DNA from: Rhizobiales bacterium 65-79
GTDB lineage: Bacteria; Pseudomonadota; Alphaproteobacteria; Rhizobiales; Rhizobiaceae
Reading direction: 5' to 3'
NCBI GenBank assembly: GCA_001896885.1
Contig: MKRJ01000034.1
Coordinates: 30,213-94,212, forward strand
Length of the DNA: 64,000 bases
Positions 30,394-39,860 of the stretch are shown here, piece by piece; positions within the stretch are counted from its first letter, which is position 1, and the number at the start of each line of letters is the position of its first letter. Below the pieces are notes generated by a model. The model was not told the origin of the DNA. It was given only the letters and a program-made list of their open reading frames with translations, and did no database searches. The position numbers and the translations under genes were made by a program.

Positions 30394-31011
30394 TCAAGGA
30401 TAGAGCCGCGTCTTCTCCCAGGTCTCACCGTCTGCGCGCCCGAAGGCGATGCGGTCGTGCAGCCGGAAGGGCCGGTCGGCCCAGAACTCGATCGAAGTCG
30501 GAACGATGCGGAAGCCGGACCAGTGCGGCGGCCGCGGTATCGCGCCGATCGTATATTTGGCCGTGTATTCGGCGACGGCCTTTTCGAGCGCGAAGCGGCT
30601 CTCGAGCGGACGCGACTGCTTCGAGGCCCAGGCGCCGATGCGGCTGCCGCGCGGCCGCGTGGCGAAATAGGCGTCGGCCTCGGCGTCGCTTACGCGCTCG
30701 ACGGGGCCGCGCACGCGCACCTGGCGGCGCAGCGATTTCCAGTGGAAGCACAGCGCCGCCTTCATGGTCGAGCGCAATTCCTCGCCCTTTCGGCTTTCGA
30801 GATTGGTGTAGAAGACGAAGCCCTTGGTGTCGAAACCCTTGAGCAGCACCATGCGCACGTCCGGCAGGCCTTCGGGATCGACCGTGGCGAGCGCCATGGC
30901 GTTCGGGTCGTTCGGCTCGCTGGCTTCGGCATCCTTCAGCCAGGATGCAAAGAGTTCGAACGGCTCCGAGCGCTCGGTGAAGTCATCGGTTGTTAACGTT
31001 GGCTTGGGCAT
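30394..31011 (-). CDS. pdxH: Pyridoxamine 5'-phosphate oxidase
   Basis: 205 residues from ATG 31011 ([11 protein letters not shown]). Conserved FMN and PLP binding segments are seen: [39 protein letters not shown] and the C-terminal [14 protein letters not shown] with WEKTRLYP at the very end. It oxidises pyridoxamine or pyridoxine phosphate to pyridoxal phosphate, the cofactor of ThrC among others. It is divergent from the surface lipoprotein gene. Confidence 0.96.
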   Translation of the reverse strand: MPKPTLTTDDFTERSEPFELFASWLKDAEASEPNDPNAMALATVDPEGLPDVRMVLLKGFDTKGFVFYTNLESRKGEELRSTMKAALCFHWKSLRRQVRVRGPVERVSDAEADAYFATRPRGSRIGAWASKQSRPLESRFALEKAVAEYTAKYTIGAIPRPPHWSGFRIVPTSIEFWADRPFRLHDRIAFGRADGETWEKTRLYP

Positions 31012-31103
31012 AGTGAATTTCGTATTTGGGGACACTGATACCTTCGGGAGAATGCCGATTGTTGCGTGGAGCGCAAGCAAAGGCGCTGCGTGGCGTTAAG
31101 TTT

Positions 31104-31499
31104 GTGACGGCGTGGAGCAACGTTCTGGTCCTTGCCCTGCCCCTTGGGCTCGCGGCCTGTGCGTCCGGTAACCTGCTGAAACGAGCCGAGACGGATCGCT
31201 CCATCGTCACCGGCTCGATCCCGAAAGCCACTGCGGTCGTTACCGACGAGGAGACGATCCGCAACGCCGTCACCTCGGTCGACCCGAAAGGCCTCGGTCC
31301 GGACGGACTTGCCTGGATGAACCCGTCGACCGGCGCCAGCGGGCAGATTACCGGCCTTACCGAATACCAGCAGAACGGGCATCTGTGCCGCCGTTTCTCC
31401 ACCTCGGTCACTCGCTTCGACGGCGTCGGCCTCTATCACGGCGAGGCCTGCCTCGGAAACGAGGGCGGCTGGCTATTGCGCACCTTCGCCGGCTCTTGA
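31104..31499 (+). CDS. RT0821/Lpp0805-family surface lipoprotein
   Basis: 131 residues if GTG 31104 is used; the frame is open to 31026 with only TTG codons, so the start is uncertain. The hydrophobic start ends in a lipobox (LPLGLAACASG). The C-terminal pattern CRRFSTSVTRFDGVGLYHG followed by EACLGNEGGWLLRTF matches the RT0821/Lpp0805 family of 17-kDa-antigen-like proteins. Function unknown. It lies between pdxH and a DnaJ-like gene, a common rhizobial order. Confidence 0.78.
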   Translation: MTAWSNVLVLALPLGLAACASGNLLKRAETDRSIVTGSIPKATAVVTDEETIRNAVTSVDPKGLGPDGLAWMNPSTGASGQITGLTEYQQNGHLCRRFSTSVTRFDGVGLYHGEACLGNEGGWLLRTFAGS

Positions 31500-31594
31500 A
31501 CCGCGGGGGATCGATCGCCGCCCATACTGGAATTTCTTCCTAGCCAGGCGCATATAAGGGCGATCACTCGTATCAATCCCGTCAGGCAGGAAGA

Positions 31595-32527
31595 ATGCGC
31601 GATCCATACCAGGTTTTGGGCGTCGCCAAGGATGCCCCGGCCAAGGAAATCAAGGCGGCTTACCGGAAGCTCGCCAAGAAGCATCATCCGGACCAGAACC
31701 CGAATGATCCCAAGGCCAAGGAGCGATTCGCCGAGGCCAACCAGGCCTACGAGATCGTCGGCGACGAGAAGAAGCGCGCAGCCTACGATCGCGGCGAGAT
31801 CGACGCCGAAGGCAAGCCGCGCTTCCAGGGCTTCGAAGGCCATCCGGGCGGCGATCCGTTCGGCGGCTTCCGCCAGTCGCGGCAGGGCGCGGGCGGCTCG
31901 CATTTCGAATTCCGTTCGAGCACGGCCGGCAGCGACGCCTTCGGCGGCGCGCACGATATCTTCGGGGAGATTTTCGGGCGCGGTTTCGGCCGCAGCGCCG
32001 GCGGGGGCGGCGGCACCCAGCAGGCGCCGGCGGGCGCCGACCTGAACGCCATCCTCGACATCGACATAGAAGACGCGGTCACCGCCGCCAAGGTGACCGC
32101 CGTGTTCCCCGGCGGCCGGAAGATCGCCGTCAAGCTGCCCAAGGGGGTCGAGGACGGCCAAACCATCCGCCTCAAGGGACAGGGCGAGCCCTCGCCCTTC
32201 GGCGGCAAGCCGGGCGATGCGCTGGTGAAGATCCGGTTGCGCAGCAGTTCGCGCTATCGGGTCGACGGCAGGGATCTGCATTCCGACCTGCCGGTGGAAC
32301 TGCGCGACGCCGTGCTCGGCGCCAAGGTCGCGGCCGAGACGCCGAGCGGCAAGGTGGCCGTCACCGTGCCGCCATGGTCGAGCTCGGACAAGGTGCTGCG
32401 CCTCAAGGGCCGCGGGCTGCCGGACAAGTCGGGCGGCCACGGCGACCTCTACGTCCATGTCCGCGTGATGCTGCCGGAGAAGGCCGACGCGGAGCTCGAG
32501 GCGCTGATGAAGAAGGCGAAGGTGTGA
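31595..32527 (+). CDS. DnaJ-type co-chaperone (CbpA-like, no zinc finger)
   Basis: 310 residues. An N-terminal J domain carries HPD at residues 31-33, followed by a Gly/Phe-rich linker ([26 protein letters not shown]) and two beta-sandwich substrate domains ([52 protein letters not shown]). The cysteine-rich zinc domain of DnaJ is missing, as in CbpA. It should stimulate a DnaK ATPase and nucleate substrate binding. Confidence 0.94.
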   Translation: MRDPYQVLGVAKDAPAKEIKAAYRKLAKKHHPDQNPNDPKAKERFAEANQAYEIVGDEKKRAAYDRGEIDAEGKPRFQGFEGHPGGDPFGGFRQSRQGAGGSHFEFRSSTAGSDAFGGAHDIFGEIFGRGFGRSAGGGGGTQQAPAGADLNAILDIDIEDAVTAAKVTAVFPGGRKIAVKLPKGVEDGQTIRLKGQGEPSPFGGKPGDALVKIRLRSSSRYRVDGRDLHSDLPVELRDAVLGAKVAAETPSGKVAVTVPPWSSSDKVLRLKGRGLPDKSGGHGDLYVHVRVMLPEKADAELEALMKKAKV

Positions 32528-32707
32528 GGTCGGCCTTTACCGCTTTTCACATCGACCCCCACCCTGTCGTCCTTGAATCAACTTCCCGCCGCATCCCCCT
32601 CAAGCTTGAAGGCTTTCGACGCCTATGCCATAGGCACGAAGCGTGCTTTGCTGCGCCAGCGGAACTGCTTCCGCGGCATCGCATCCTGAAATGCGGAGAA
32701 GGATGGC

Positions 32708-33526
32708 ATGGCAGTCGGGAACGGCCTCATGGCCGGCAAGCGGGGATTGATCCTTGGCGTAGCCAATAACCGTTCGATCGCCTGGGGCATCGCGAAAGCC
32801 TGCGCCGCCCAGGGCGCCGAACTGGCGCTGACCTACCAGGGCGACGCGCTGAAGAAGCGGGTCGAGCCGCTCGCGCAGGAACTGGGCGCGGGCGTCGCCG
32901 GCCATTGCGACGTCACCGATCCCGCTTCGATGGACGCGGTCTTCGACGCGGTCGGCCGCAAATGGGGCGGCCTGGACTTCGTCGTTCACGCCATCGCCTT
33001 CTCCGACAAGGACGAGTTGACCGGCCGCTATGTCGAGACCTCGCGCGAGAACTTCCAGCGCACCATGGACATTTCCGTCTATTCCTTCACGGCGATCGCC
33101 AAGCGCGCCGAGAAGCTGATGGAAAACGGCGGCTCGCTGCTCACGCTCACCTATTACGGCGCGGAAAAGGTCATGCCGCACTACAACGTCATGGGCGTCG
33201 CCAAGGCGGCGCTGGAGGCGAGCGTGCGCTATCTCGCCGTCGATCTCGGTGGCAAGGGCATCCGCGTCAACGCCGTCTCGGCGGGGCCAATCAAGACGCT
33301 CGCCGCGTCGGGCATCGGCGATTTCCGCTATATCCTGCGCTGGAACGAGTACAACGCGCCGCTGAAGCGCAGCGTCTCGATCGAGGAGGTCGGCGACGCC
33401 GGCCTCTACTTCCTCTCCGACCTGTCGCGCGGGGTGACCGGCGAGGTCCACCACGTCGATTCCGGCTACCACGTCGTCGGGATGAAGGCGGTGGACGCGC
33501 CGGATATCTCCGTCGTCAAGGACTGA
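32708..33526 (+). CDS. fabI: Enoyl-[acyl-carrier-protein] reductase (NADH), FabI
   Basis: 272 residues. Cofactor-binding GVANNRSIAWGIAKA and the catalytic Tyr159-x6-Lys166 in HYNVMGVAKAAL are those of FabI rather than a general short-chain dehydrogenase; TLTYYGAEKV supplies the additional tyrosine. It performs the last reduction of each fatty-acid elongation cycle. The 180-base gap before it contains two hairpins near 32620-32690. Confidence 0.95.
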   Translation: MAVGNGLMAGKRGLILGVANNRSIAWGIAKACAAQGAELALTYQGDALKKRVEPLAQELGAGVAGHCDVTDPASMDAVFDAVGRKWGGLDFVVHAIAFSDKDELTGRYVETSRENFQRTMDISVYSFTAIAKRAEKLMENGGSLLTLTYYGAEKVMPHYNVMGVAKAALEASVRYLAVDLGGKGIRVNAVSAGPIKTLAASGIGDFRYILRWNEYNAPLKRSVSIEEVGDAGLYFLSDLSRGVTGEVHHVDSGYHVVGMKAVDAPDISVVKD

Positions 33527-33551
33527 CTCCAGCCTTTCCGGGAACCGGACC

Positions 33552-34145
33552 GTGGCGAAATATCCGCTCTCCTATTTCGTGCGCCATGGCCAGACTGACT
33601 GGAACGTCTCGGAGCGTTTCCAGGGCCAGACGGATGTCGACATCAATTCGACGGGCTGGGGCCAGGCCGACGAGAACGGGCGGAAGCTGGCCGGTACCCT
33701 CGGCAAGGCGCCCGGCTTCGACTTCGTCGCGAGCCCGCTTCGCCGCACATGCGAGACCATGCGCCGGGTGCGCAAGGAGATGGGCCTGCCGCTCGACGAC
33801 TTCCATACCGACGCCCGGCTGAAGGAAGTGAATTTCGGCGATTGGCAGGGCTATGTCGCCGATGAGATCGAGGCGCGCTGGCCCGGCTCGATCGAACGCC
33901 GGCTTGCCGACAAATGGAATTTCCGCCCGCCGGGGGCCAACGCCGAAAGCTACGCCATGCTCGCCGCCCGCGTGGAAGGCTGGCTGGAGGAACTGACGCA
34001 GGAAACGGTCGGCGTCATCCATGGCGGCGTCATCCGCGCGCTCTTCCATCTCGTCGAAGGCGTGCCCGGCGACAAGGCGGCGAGCATCGACACGCCGCAG
34101 GACCTCGTTCTCAAGCTCGAGGATGACCGGCTGACCTGGCTTTGA
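33552..34145 (+). CDS. Histidine phosphatase family protein
   Basis: 197 residues. The phosphohistidine motif is FVRHGQTDWN (His12) and the second catalytic region is VIHGGVIRALFHLVEG. ASPLRRTCETMR supplies the second Arg. The enzyme may be a cofactor-dependent phosphoglycerate mutase relative or a broad phosphatase; sequence alone does not decide. It follows fabI by 25 bases. Confidence 0.9.
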   Translation: MAKYPLSYFVRHGQTDWNVSERFQGQTDVDINSTGWGQADENGRKLAGTLGKAPGFDFVASPLRRTCETMRRVRKEMGLPLDDFHTDARLKEVNFGDWQGYVADEIEARWPGSIERRLADKWNFRPPGANAESYAMLAARVEGWLEELTQETVGVIHGGVIRALFHLVEGVPGDKAASIDTPQDLVLKLEDDRLTWL

Positions 34146-34264
34146 AATAGGCCCGGAGCAGCCCGTCTTTCTCGCTTGCAGCGGCGGATTTTCACGGAAT
34201 GGATCCGGGAAAATTCGCGTCGCTGCGCTCCGTTTCCGGGACGACGATCTCGGAAAGGCCTATT
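34146..34264. repeat. Long palindromic element between convergent genes
   Basis: AATAGGCC at 34146-34153 and GGCCTATT at 34257-34264 are perfect inverted ends, and an inner pair GGATTTTC / GAAAATTC lies near 34186 and 34209. The element fills the gap between the phosphatase and DUF1344 genes and runs into the latter's stop. It could act as a bidirectional terminator or be a REP-like element. Confidence 0.5.
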
Positions 34265-34508
34265 CCGAAGTCTGCATGTCGGTGACGAGGTTCTGGCCGT
34301 CGACCTTGTCATAGGCAAGGATCACGTCCATGCCTTCCTTGATGGCGTCCATGTCGGTCTCGCCCGGCAGCTTGTAGGATTTGCCGTCGTCGAGCGTGAT
34401 GATCATCTTGTCGCGGTCGACCTTCTTGATGTGGCCTTCGGCTTCCGCGGCAAGCGCATATCCCGACAGCATCAGAAGCGCCGCCAGGGCGCCGATCGTC
34501 GTTCGCAT
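34260..34508 (-). CDS. DUF1344 periplasmic protein
   Basis: 82 residues from ATG 34508, chosen because a GGGGGA ribosome site precedes it and it begins directly with a signal peptide (RTTIGALAALLMLSGYALAAE). The mature part, GHIKKVDRDKMIITLDDGKSYKLP followed by MDVILAYDKVDGQNLVTD, is the DUF1344 pattern, a small OB-like domain common in Rhizobiales. Role unknown. Confidence 0.85.
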   Translation of the reverse strand: MRTTIGALAALLMLSGYALAAEAEGHIKKVDRDKMIITLDDGKSYKLPGETDMDAIKEGMDVILAYDKVDGQNLVTDMQTSE

Positions 34509-34698
34509 CGCTTTTTCCCCCATCTTTATTGTCCTTTTTCGATGATGCGCCAATCGCCCGATGAGCCAGAGATAGCCGGATTGTGTCGAAAGTGAAGCGT
34601 GCGGCGGGAACGCACATCAATAGTTTCGCCTGTTTGACCCCTGCGGAAAACGCGGGTAGAGCAGCGCCGGCCGCCCTGTCGGCCGCCATGGGATAGCG

Positions 34699-35835
34699 AT
34701 GTCGCACAACACCTTCGGCCATCTGTTCCGCGTGACGACCTGGGGCGAAAGCCACGGCCCGGCGCTCGGCTGTGTCGTCGACGGATGCCCGCCCGGCATC
34801 CGCTTCGCGCTGAAGGACGTGCAGGACGAACTCGACCGCCGCCGGCCCGGCCAGTCGCGCTTCGTCACCCAGCGCCGCGAGCCCGACCAGGTGAAGATCC
34901 TCTCCGGCGTCCTCCCGGAGGAGGACGGCGAGACGCTGGTGACGACCGGCACGCCTATCTCCATGATGATCGAGAACGTCGACCAGCGTTCGAAGGATTA
35001 CGGCGCCATCGCCCGGCAATACCGGCCGGGCCATGCCGACTACACCTACGACATGAAATACGGCATCCGCGACTATCGCGGCGGCGGCCGCTCTTCGGCG
35101 CGCGAGACCGCCGCGCGCGTCGCCGCCGGCGCCATCGCGCGTCGCGTCGTCCCCGGCATGGTCGTGCGCGGCGCGCTCATCGCCATGGGCGAAAAGGAGA
35201 TCGACCGCGCCAACTGGGACTGGGACTTCGTCGGCGATGCCGAAAACCCGTTCTTCACGCCGGACCGGTCATCGGTGCCGGTCTTCACCGATTACCTCGA
35301 CGGCATCCGCAAGGCCGGTTCCTCGGTCGGCGCGCTGGTCGAGATCGTCGCGGAAAACGTGCCGGCGGGACTCGGCGCGCCGATCTACGGCAAGCTCGAC
35401 CAGGATATCGCCGCCAATCTGATGTCGATCAATGCCGTCAAGGGCGTCGAGATCGGCGCCGGCTTCCAGGCCGCGCGCTTCACCGGCGAACAGAACGCCG
35501 ACGAGATGCGCATGGGCAACGAGGGTCGGCCGCGCTTCCTGTCGAACCATGCCGGCGGCATTCTCGGCGGCATCTCGACCGGCGAGGCGGTCGTCGCCCG
35601 CTTCGCCGTCAAGCCGACCTCTTCCATCCTCACGCCCAGGCGCTCGATCGACGCCGACGGCAACGAGATCGAGGTGACGACCAAGGGCCGCCACGACCCC
35701 TGCGTCGGCATCCGCGCCGTCCCGATCGGCGAGGCGATGGTCGCCTGCACGATCGCCGATCATTATCTGAGGCATCGGGGGCAGATGGGCGAAGTGGCAG
35801 TCGCCAATCGGCAATCGGCAATCGGAAAAGCTTGA
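34699..35835 (+). CDS. aroC: Chorismate synthase
   Basis: 378 residues. Signatures are [18 protein letters not shown] near the start, [20 protein letters not shown], and [20 protein letters not shown]. It removes phosphate from EPSP to give chorismate with reduced FMN. The last ten residues ([11 protein letters not shown]) are encoded by a CAATCGG triplet repeat, so the natural C-terminus may have been altered by the repeat. Ends 116 bases before ribB. Confidence 0.97.
   Translation: MSHNTFGHLFRVTTWGESHGPALGCVVDGCPPGIRFALKDVQDELDRRRPGQSRFVTQRREPDQVKILSGVLPEEDGETLVTTGTPISMMIENVDQRSKDYGAIARQYRPGHADYTYDMKYGIRDYRGGGRSSARETAARVAAGAIARRVVPGMVVRGALIAMGEKEIDRANWDWDFVGDAENPFFTPDRSSVPVFTDYLDGIRKAGSSVGALVEIVAENVPAGLGAPIYGKLDQDIAANLMSINAVKGVEIGAGFQAARFTGEQNADEMRMGNEGRPRFLSNHAGGILGGISTGEAVVARFAVKPTSSILTPRRSIDADGNEIEVTTKGRHDPCVGIRAVPIGEAMVACTIADHYLRHRGQMGEVAVANRQSAIGKA
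35805..35825 (+). repeat. Three tandem copies of CAATCGG in the aroC 3' end
   Basis: Perfect 7-bp units at 35805, 35812 and 35819, reading through the last codons of aroC. The unit GCAATCG resembles the reverse complement (GCAGTAG) of the CTACTGC array 36 bases downstream, so the two arrays form an imperfect inverted pair. Confidence 0.8.
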
Positions 35836-35857
35836 CGCCGGTCCGCCAGGAACTATT

Positions 35858-35933
<76 letters not shown>

Positions 35934-35951
35934 GCAAGCGAAGCGAGCACA

Positions 35952-37061
35952 ATGCCCTACGACCAGAAACACGTCGCCGACGCCATCCGCGCCTTCGAAC
36001 GGGGCGAGATGGTGGTCGTCATGGACGATGACGGCCGCGAGAACGAAGGCGACCTGATCGTCGCGGCGGTGCATTGCACGCCGGAGAAGATGGCGTTCAT
36101 GGTGCGCCATACTTCCGGCATCGTCTGTGCCCCGATGACGCGCGAGGACGCAAGGCGGCTCAATCTCGCCCCGATGGTGGCGGACAACGACGCGCCGCAC
36201 GCCACCGCCTTCACCATCTCCGTCGATTTCAAGCACGGGACGACGACCGGCATTTCGGCCGATGACCGCACGCTGACGGTCCGCAACCTCGCCAACCGCA
36301 ATGCGGGGGCTTCCGATTTCGTGCGGCCTGGCCACATCTTCCCGCTGATCGCGCGCGAGGGCGGCGTGCTCATGCGCTCCGGCCACACCGAGGCGGCGGT
36401 CGATCTCTGCCGGCTGGCCGGCCTGCCCGAGGTCGGCGTCATCTCCGAACTGGTGAACGACGACGGAACGGTCAAGCGCGGCCCCGAGGTCGCGGCCTTC
36501 GCCCGCGAGCACGGGCTGAAGCAGGTCTCGGTCGCCGATCTGATCGCCTATCGGCAGCGACAGGAAACGCTGGTCGAGCGCGTCGCCTGCACCGAGATCG
36601 AGACGCCGGGCGGCAAGGCCACGGCCTTCGTCTATCGCCTGCCATGGGATGTCATGCATCATCTGGCGATCGTCTTCGGTGATATCCGCGACGGCGAGGA
36701 CGTGCCCGTCCGGCTGCACACAGAGGATGTCGTCACCGATGTCTTCGGCACACGGCACCGCCTCGACGATCTGGCGCGGGCGATGGGCAAGGCGGGACGC
36801 GGCGTCGTAGTCTATCTGCGCGAAGGGTCGGTGGGCGTGGCGCACAACGTCCGCAACCGCCCTGGCTCCGACGAGCGGGAAGCCCACGCCGAGGCGCTGC
36901 GCCGGGAGAGCGAGTGGCGCGAGATCGGTCTCGGCGCGCAGATCCTCAAGGATCTCGGCATCTCCTCGATCCGGCTCATCGCCTCGCGCGAACGCCACTA
37001 TGTCGGGCTGGAAGGCTTCGGCATCCGCATCGCCTCCACCGAACTGCTCGACCGCGAATAG
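35952..37061 (+). CDS. ribB: 3,4-dihydroxy-2-butanone 4-phosphate synthase with degenerate RibA-like domain
   Basis: 369 residues from ATG 35952. The N-terminal ~200 residues are a complete Rib[13 protein letters not shown] (24-35) binds metal and substrate, with RPGHIFPL and [14 protein letters not shown]. The rest is a GTP cyclohydrolase II fold, but the zinc-binding cysteines are gone: the region that should read as a Cys-x-x-Gly-Asp...Cys-Asp-Cys site is [19 protein letters not shown]. So only the butanone-phosphate step of riboflavin synthesis is expected. Similar RibB proteins with dead RibA domains are known in alphaproteobacteria. The reading frame is open upstream through the repeat array but lacks a plausible start. 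Confidence 0.93.
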   Translation: MPYDQKHVADAIRAFERGEMVVVMDDDGRENEGDLIVAAVHCTPEKMAFMVRHTSGIVCAPMTREDARRLNLAPMVADNDAPHATAFTISVDFKHGTTTGISADDRTLTVRNLANRNAGASDFVRPGHIFPLIAREGGVLMRSGHTEAAVDLCRLAGLPEVGVISELVNDDGTVKRGPEVAAFAREHGLKQVSVADLIAYRQRQETLVERVACTEIETPGGKATAFVYRLPWDVMHHLAIVFGDIRDGEDVPVRLHTEDVVTDVFGTRHRLDDLARAMGKAGRGVVVYLREGSVGVAHNVRNRPGSDEREAHAEALRRESEWREIGLGAQILKDLGISSIRLIASRERHYVGLEGFGIRIASTELLDRE

Positions 37062-37070
37062 CCTGCAGTG

Positions 37071-37334
37071 TTACGCGGGCTTGGTCCGCGCTTTCCTGCG
37101 GGGCGCGAGAATGGTCTCGCCGGCGGCGCCGGGACTGTCGCGGGAATCGCGGTATGTCTGCGCGACCGGCTTGGCTTTGCCGCCACCCGCCGCCGGCTTC
37201 TTTCCCTTCATCTTGCTTTCGGCCGCGATTTCGCGGCTCGCACGCTCCCAATGTTCACGGTCCCGCCCATGCGGTTTGCCTTCCGCTTCCCATATCTGAT
37301 GGGCCCGCTGCCTGATCCTGTCTTCGTCTGCCAT
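37071..37334 (-). CDS. DUF2934 domain protein
   Basis: 87 residues. The N-terminal DUF2934 signature is DRIRQRAHQIWEAEGKPHG then REHWERASREIAA. The C-terminal half is basic and Lys/Pro/Gly-rich (KGKKPAAGGGKAKP, APRRKARTKPA), probably disordered and perhaps nucleic-acid binding. Family function unknown. Convergent with ribB, 9 bases apart. Confidence 0.88.
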   Translation of the reverse strand: MADEDRIRQRAHQIWEAEGKPHGRDREHWERASREIAAESKMKGKKPAAGGGKAKPVAQTYRDSRDSPGAAGETILAPRRKARTKPA

Positions 37335-37481
37335 CGCCGTCTCCTATGCCGCGTATGATCAATGGTAGCGCGGATCGGCGGAAAAGCCATCCGGATCAGA
37401 ACACCGCTGGCGGCGAGCCTTCCCGTGTTCTATGTCATATTTTATTGCGGCCCCTGAGGCCCACTGCTACCGGCGCACGCC

Positions 37482-38528
37482 ATGAACTATGACATCCGGG
37501 CGAGGGACTTCGACGACGCGGACGCGGATGCGCGGCTTGCGGCAATCGTCGATTCGTCCTTCGACGCGATCATCAGCAAGGATCTTCACAGCGTCATCAC
37601 GACCTGGAACGCGGCCGCAGAGCGGCTGTTCGGCTATACCGCCGCGGAAGCGATCGACCAGTCCATCCTGATGCTGATTCCGGAACGGCTGCGCGGCGAG
37701 GAAGACGATATCATCGGGCGGATAAAGAGCGGCCATAGCGTTCCGCCGTTCGAGACCGTACGCCGCCGCAAGGACGGCAAGGAAATCTTCGTCTCGCTCA
37801 CCATTTCGCCGATCCGCAACCGCTCCGGGCAGATCGTCGGAGCCTCGAAGATCGCGCGCGACATCACCGAAGCCAAGGTCGCGGAGCGGCGCATCCGGTT
37901 CCTGCTGCGGGAGGTCAATCACAGGGTCAAGAACCAGTTCGCCGTGATCCTGTCCATGATCCGGGAAACCGGCAAGCACACTTCGGAACCGAAGGAATTC
38001 GAGCAACGCATCCGCGAACGCGTCACCGCGCTCGCTTCCTCGCATGATCTGCTGGTGACATCGGAATGGAAGGGCGGCGATCTGTGCGAGCTCGTCAAGC
38101 AGCAGCTCGCCCCCTTCGGTCATGCCGAACAGACGAGCATCTCCGGACCGGAGCTGATGTTGCGCCCCGTCGGGGTGCAGGCGCTCGGCATGGCTTTCCA
38201 CGAACTCGGCACGAATTCCGCGAAATACGGCGCCTTCGCCCATCACGGGACCGTCGCGATATCGTGGAACCTGTCGGAGCGGGAAGGCGAAGAGCCGGCG
38301 TTCGAAATCGTATGGGAGGAAAAGGCCACGGCGATCGCCGGGAGCCCTCCCGGCGGCGAGAAGGTGCGCGGCTTCGGCTCGGTCGTGCTTCTGCGCGTGG
38401 CGCCGCAGTCGCTTGGCGGCTCCGCCCACTATGATCGCTCGCCCGGCATCTTGCGCTGGACGCTCGCCGCGCCGGCTGCGTCGGTGATCGCGAAAGGCGA
38501 ATCCGAAGAGATGGGAAGCGCCGAATAA
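37482..38528 (+). CDS. PAS domain HWE-family sensor histidine kinase
   Basis: 348 residues, no membrane segment. PAS domain about 17-133 (IISKDLHSVITTWNAAAERL, LTISPIRNRSGQIVGASKIARD). The phosphorylated His147 is in LREVNHRVKNQFAV. The kinase domain has the HWE hallmarks: the N-box FHELGTNSAKYGAFA with its extra His, and the WxE motif in IVWEEKA. HWE kinases are frequent in rhizobia and often act in stress or light signalling. No response regulator is adjacent. Confidence 0.94.
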   Translation: MNYDIRARDFDDADADARLAAIVDSSFDAIISKDLHSVITTWNAAAERLFGYTAAEAIDQSILMLIPERLRGEEDDIIGRIKSGHSVPPFETVRRRKDGKEIFVSLTISPIRNRSGQIVGASKIARDITEAKVAERRIRFLLREVNHRVKNQFAVILSMIRETGKHTSEPKEFEQRIRERVTALASSHDLLVTSEWKGGDLCELVKQQLAPFGHAEQTSISGPELMLRPVGVQALGMAFHELGTNSAKYGAFAHHGTVAISWNLSEREGEEPAFEIVWEEKATAIAGSPPGGEKVRGFGSVVLLRVAPQSLGGSAHYDRSPGILRWTLAAPAASVIAKGESEEMGSAE

Positions 38529-38734
38529 GCAGCGAGCGGGTTCTCCTCAAAGGAACGCGCTGGAAGGTCGGCGCACCGGCAGGCCCGCCATCTTCGACCA
38601 GGGCGCCCATTGAATAGTCGGTGGACCGTCGCCCCGATGCCTTGACGCGCGCTTCCGCCGATGTTCCCCTTTGCGGATTGTCGTGGGGGGACCGCGCCAT
38701 GTGAGATTTCGATATCGGGCGGACGCTCGGCATC

Positions 38735-39673
38735 ATGATGCGGACTATGCCGTTCATCCTGCTGCGCCTCGTCGTCTATTTCTGCATCACGCTCGCCTAC
38801 ATCGTCGCGATCGGCTTCGGCGCGGGCATCGGCTTCGGCGTCGGACACGTCGTGTCGGGCGGCGGCGCGGCCGGAGCCGGCTGGGGCGGCATCCTCGGCT
38901 TCCTTTTCGTTTCGGCGATCGTCTACTGGGTCCGCGAATACATCCTCTATGTCGTCAAGGCCGGCCACATCGCCGTCATGGTCAAGCTGATCGACGGCGA
39001 AGCCATTCCCGACGGCAAGGGCCAGATCGCCTATGCCCGCGACATGGTGGAGGCGCGTTTCGCCGAGACCAACGTGCTCTTCGCCATCGACCAGCTCGTG
39101 AAGGGCGCCATCCGCGCCGTGACCGGGCTCATCGGCGGCATCGCGGCCTTCCTGCCCATCCCTGGCCTCGATGCGCTGGTCAAGTTCGTCGACAGCGTGA
39201 TCCGGCTGTCGCTCACCTATGTCGACGAGATCATCCTCGGCTACAATATGCGCATCGGCTCGACCGAACCGTTCGAGACGGCGCGCCAGGGCGTCGTGCT
39301 CTATGCCCAGAACGCCTGGGTGATGGTGCGGAACGCCATCTGGCTGGCGGTCTTCATGTGGGTGCTCGCCTTCCTCATCTTCCTGTTCATGCTGGCGCCC
39401 GCCGCCGCCGTCCTCTACGCCATGCCGGGCGAGCTTGCCGGCTGGTCCTTCGTGCTGGCTCTCGTCTTCGCCTGGGCGATAAAGGCGGCGCTGGTGGAGC
39501 CCTTCTGCATCGCCGCGCTGATGGAAGTCTATTTCCGCACCATCGAGGGGCAGGCGCCGGATCCCGAATGGGACCGCCGGCTGGCGGAGGCATCGCGGCA
39601 GTTCCGCGAGCTGAAGGACCGCGCGCTCGGTACCCTTGGCGGCCGCCCCGCCAGCGCTGCCCAGCCTGGGTGA
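38735..39673 (+). CDS. Polytopic membrane protein of unknown function
   Basis: 312 residues with about five membrane segments: two Gly-rich ones near the start (LVVYFCITLAYIVAIGFGAG, GGILGFLFVSAIVYWV), a middle loop with GLIGGIAAFLPIPGLDALV, and two near the C-terminus (AVFMWVLAFLIFLFMLAPAA, FVLALVFAWAIKAALVEP). The end is soluble and charged. I recognise it as a conserved alphaproteobacterial membrane protein without a named role. An alternative ATG lies one codon downstream. Confidence 0.75.
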   Translation: MMRTMPFILLRLVVYFCITLAYIVAIGFGAGIGFGVGHVVSGGGAAGAGWGGILGFLFVSAIVYWVREYILYVVKAGHIAVMVKLIDGEAIPDGKGQIAYARDMVEARFAETNVLFAIDQLVKGAIRAVTGLIGGIAAFLPIPGLDALVKFVDSVIRLSLTYVDEIILGYNMRIGSTEPFETARQGVVLYAQNAWVMVRNAIWLAVFMWVLAFLIFLFMLAPAAAVLYAMPGELAGWSFVLALVFAWAIKAALVEPFCIAALMEVYFRTIEGQAPDPEWDRRLAEASRQFRELKDRALGTLGGRPASAAQPG

Positions 39674-39860
39674 GGAGCGCCCCGGCCGGATCGGATCGCC
39701 AAAGACGACGCCACGGAGCAGTCCCGGTTTGCCGTTCGTCGCCCGGATGGATTCGAGCCTATTGCGACCGGGCGGCTTCTTGACCCGTTCGAAATCTGCG
39801 CACAGGATGAGGAACGCAATCTAATTCAGGCATCGCTTGGATGCCGGAAGCCGGCTGGCG

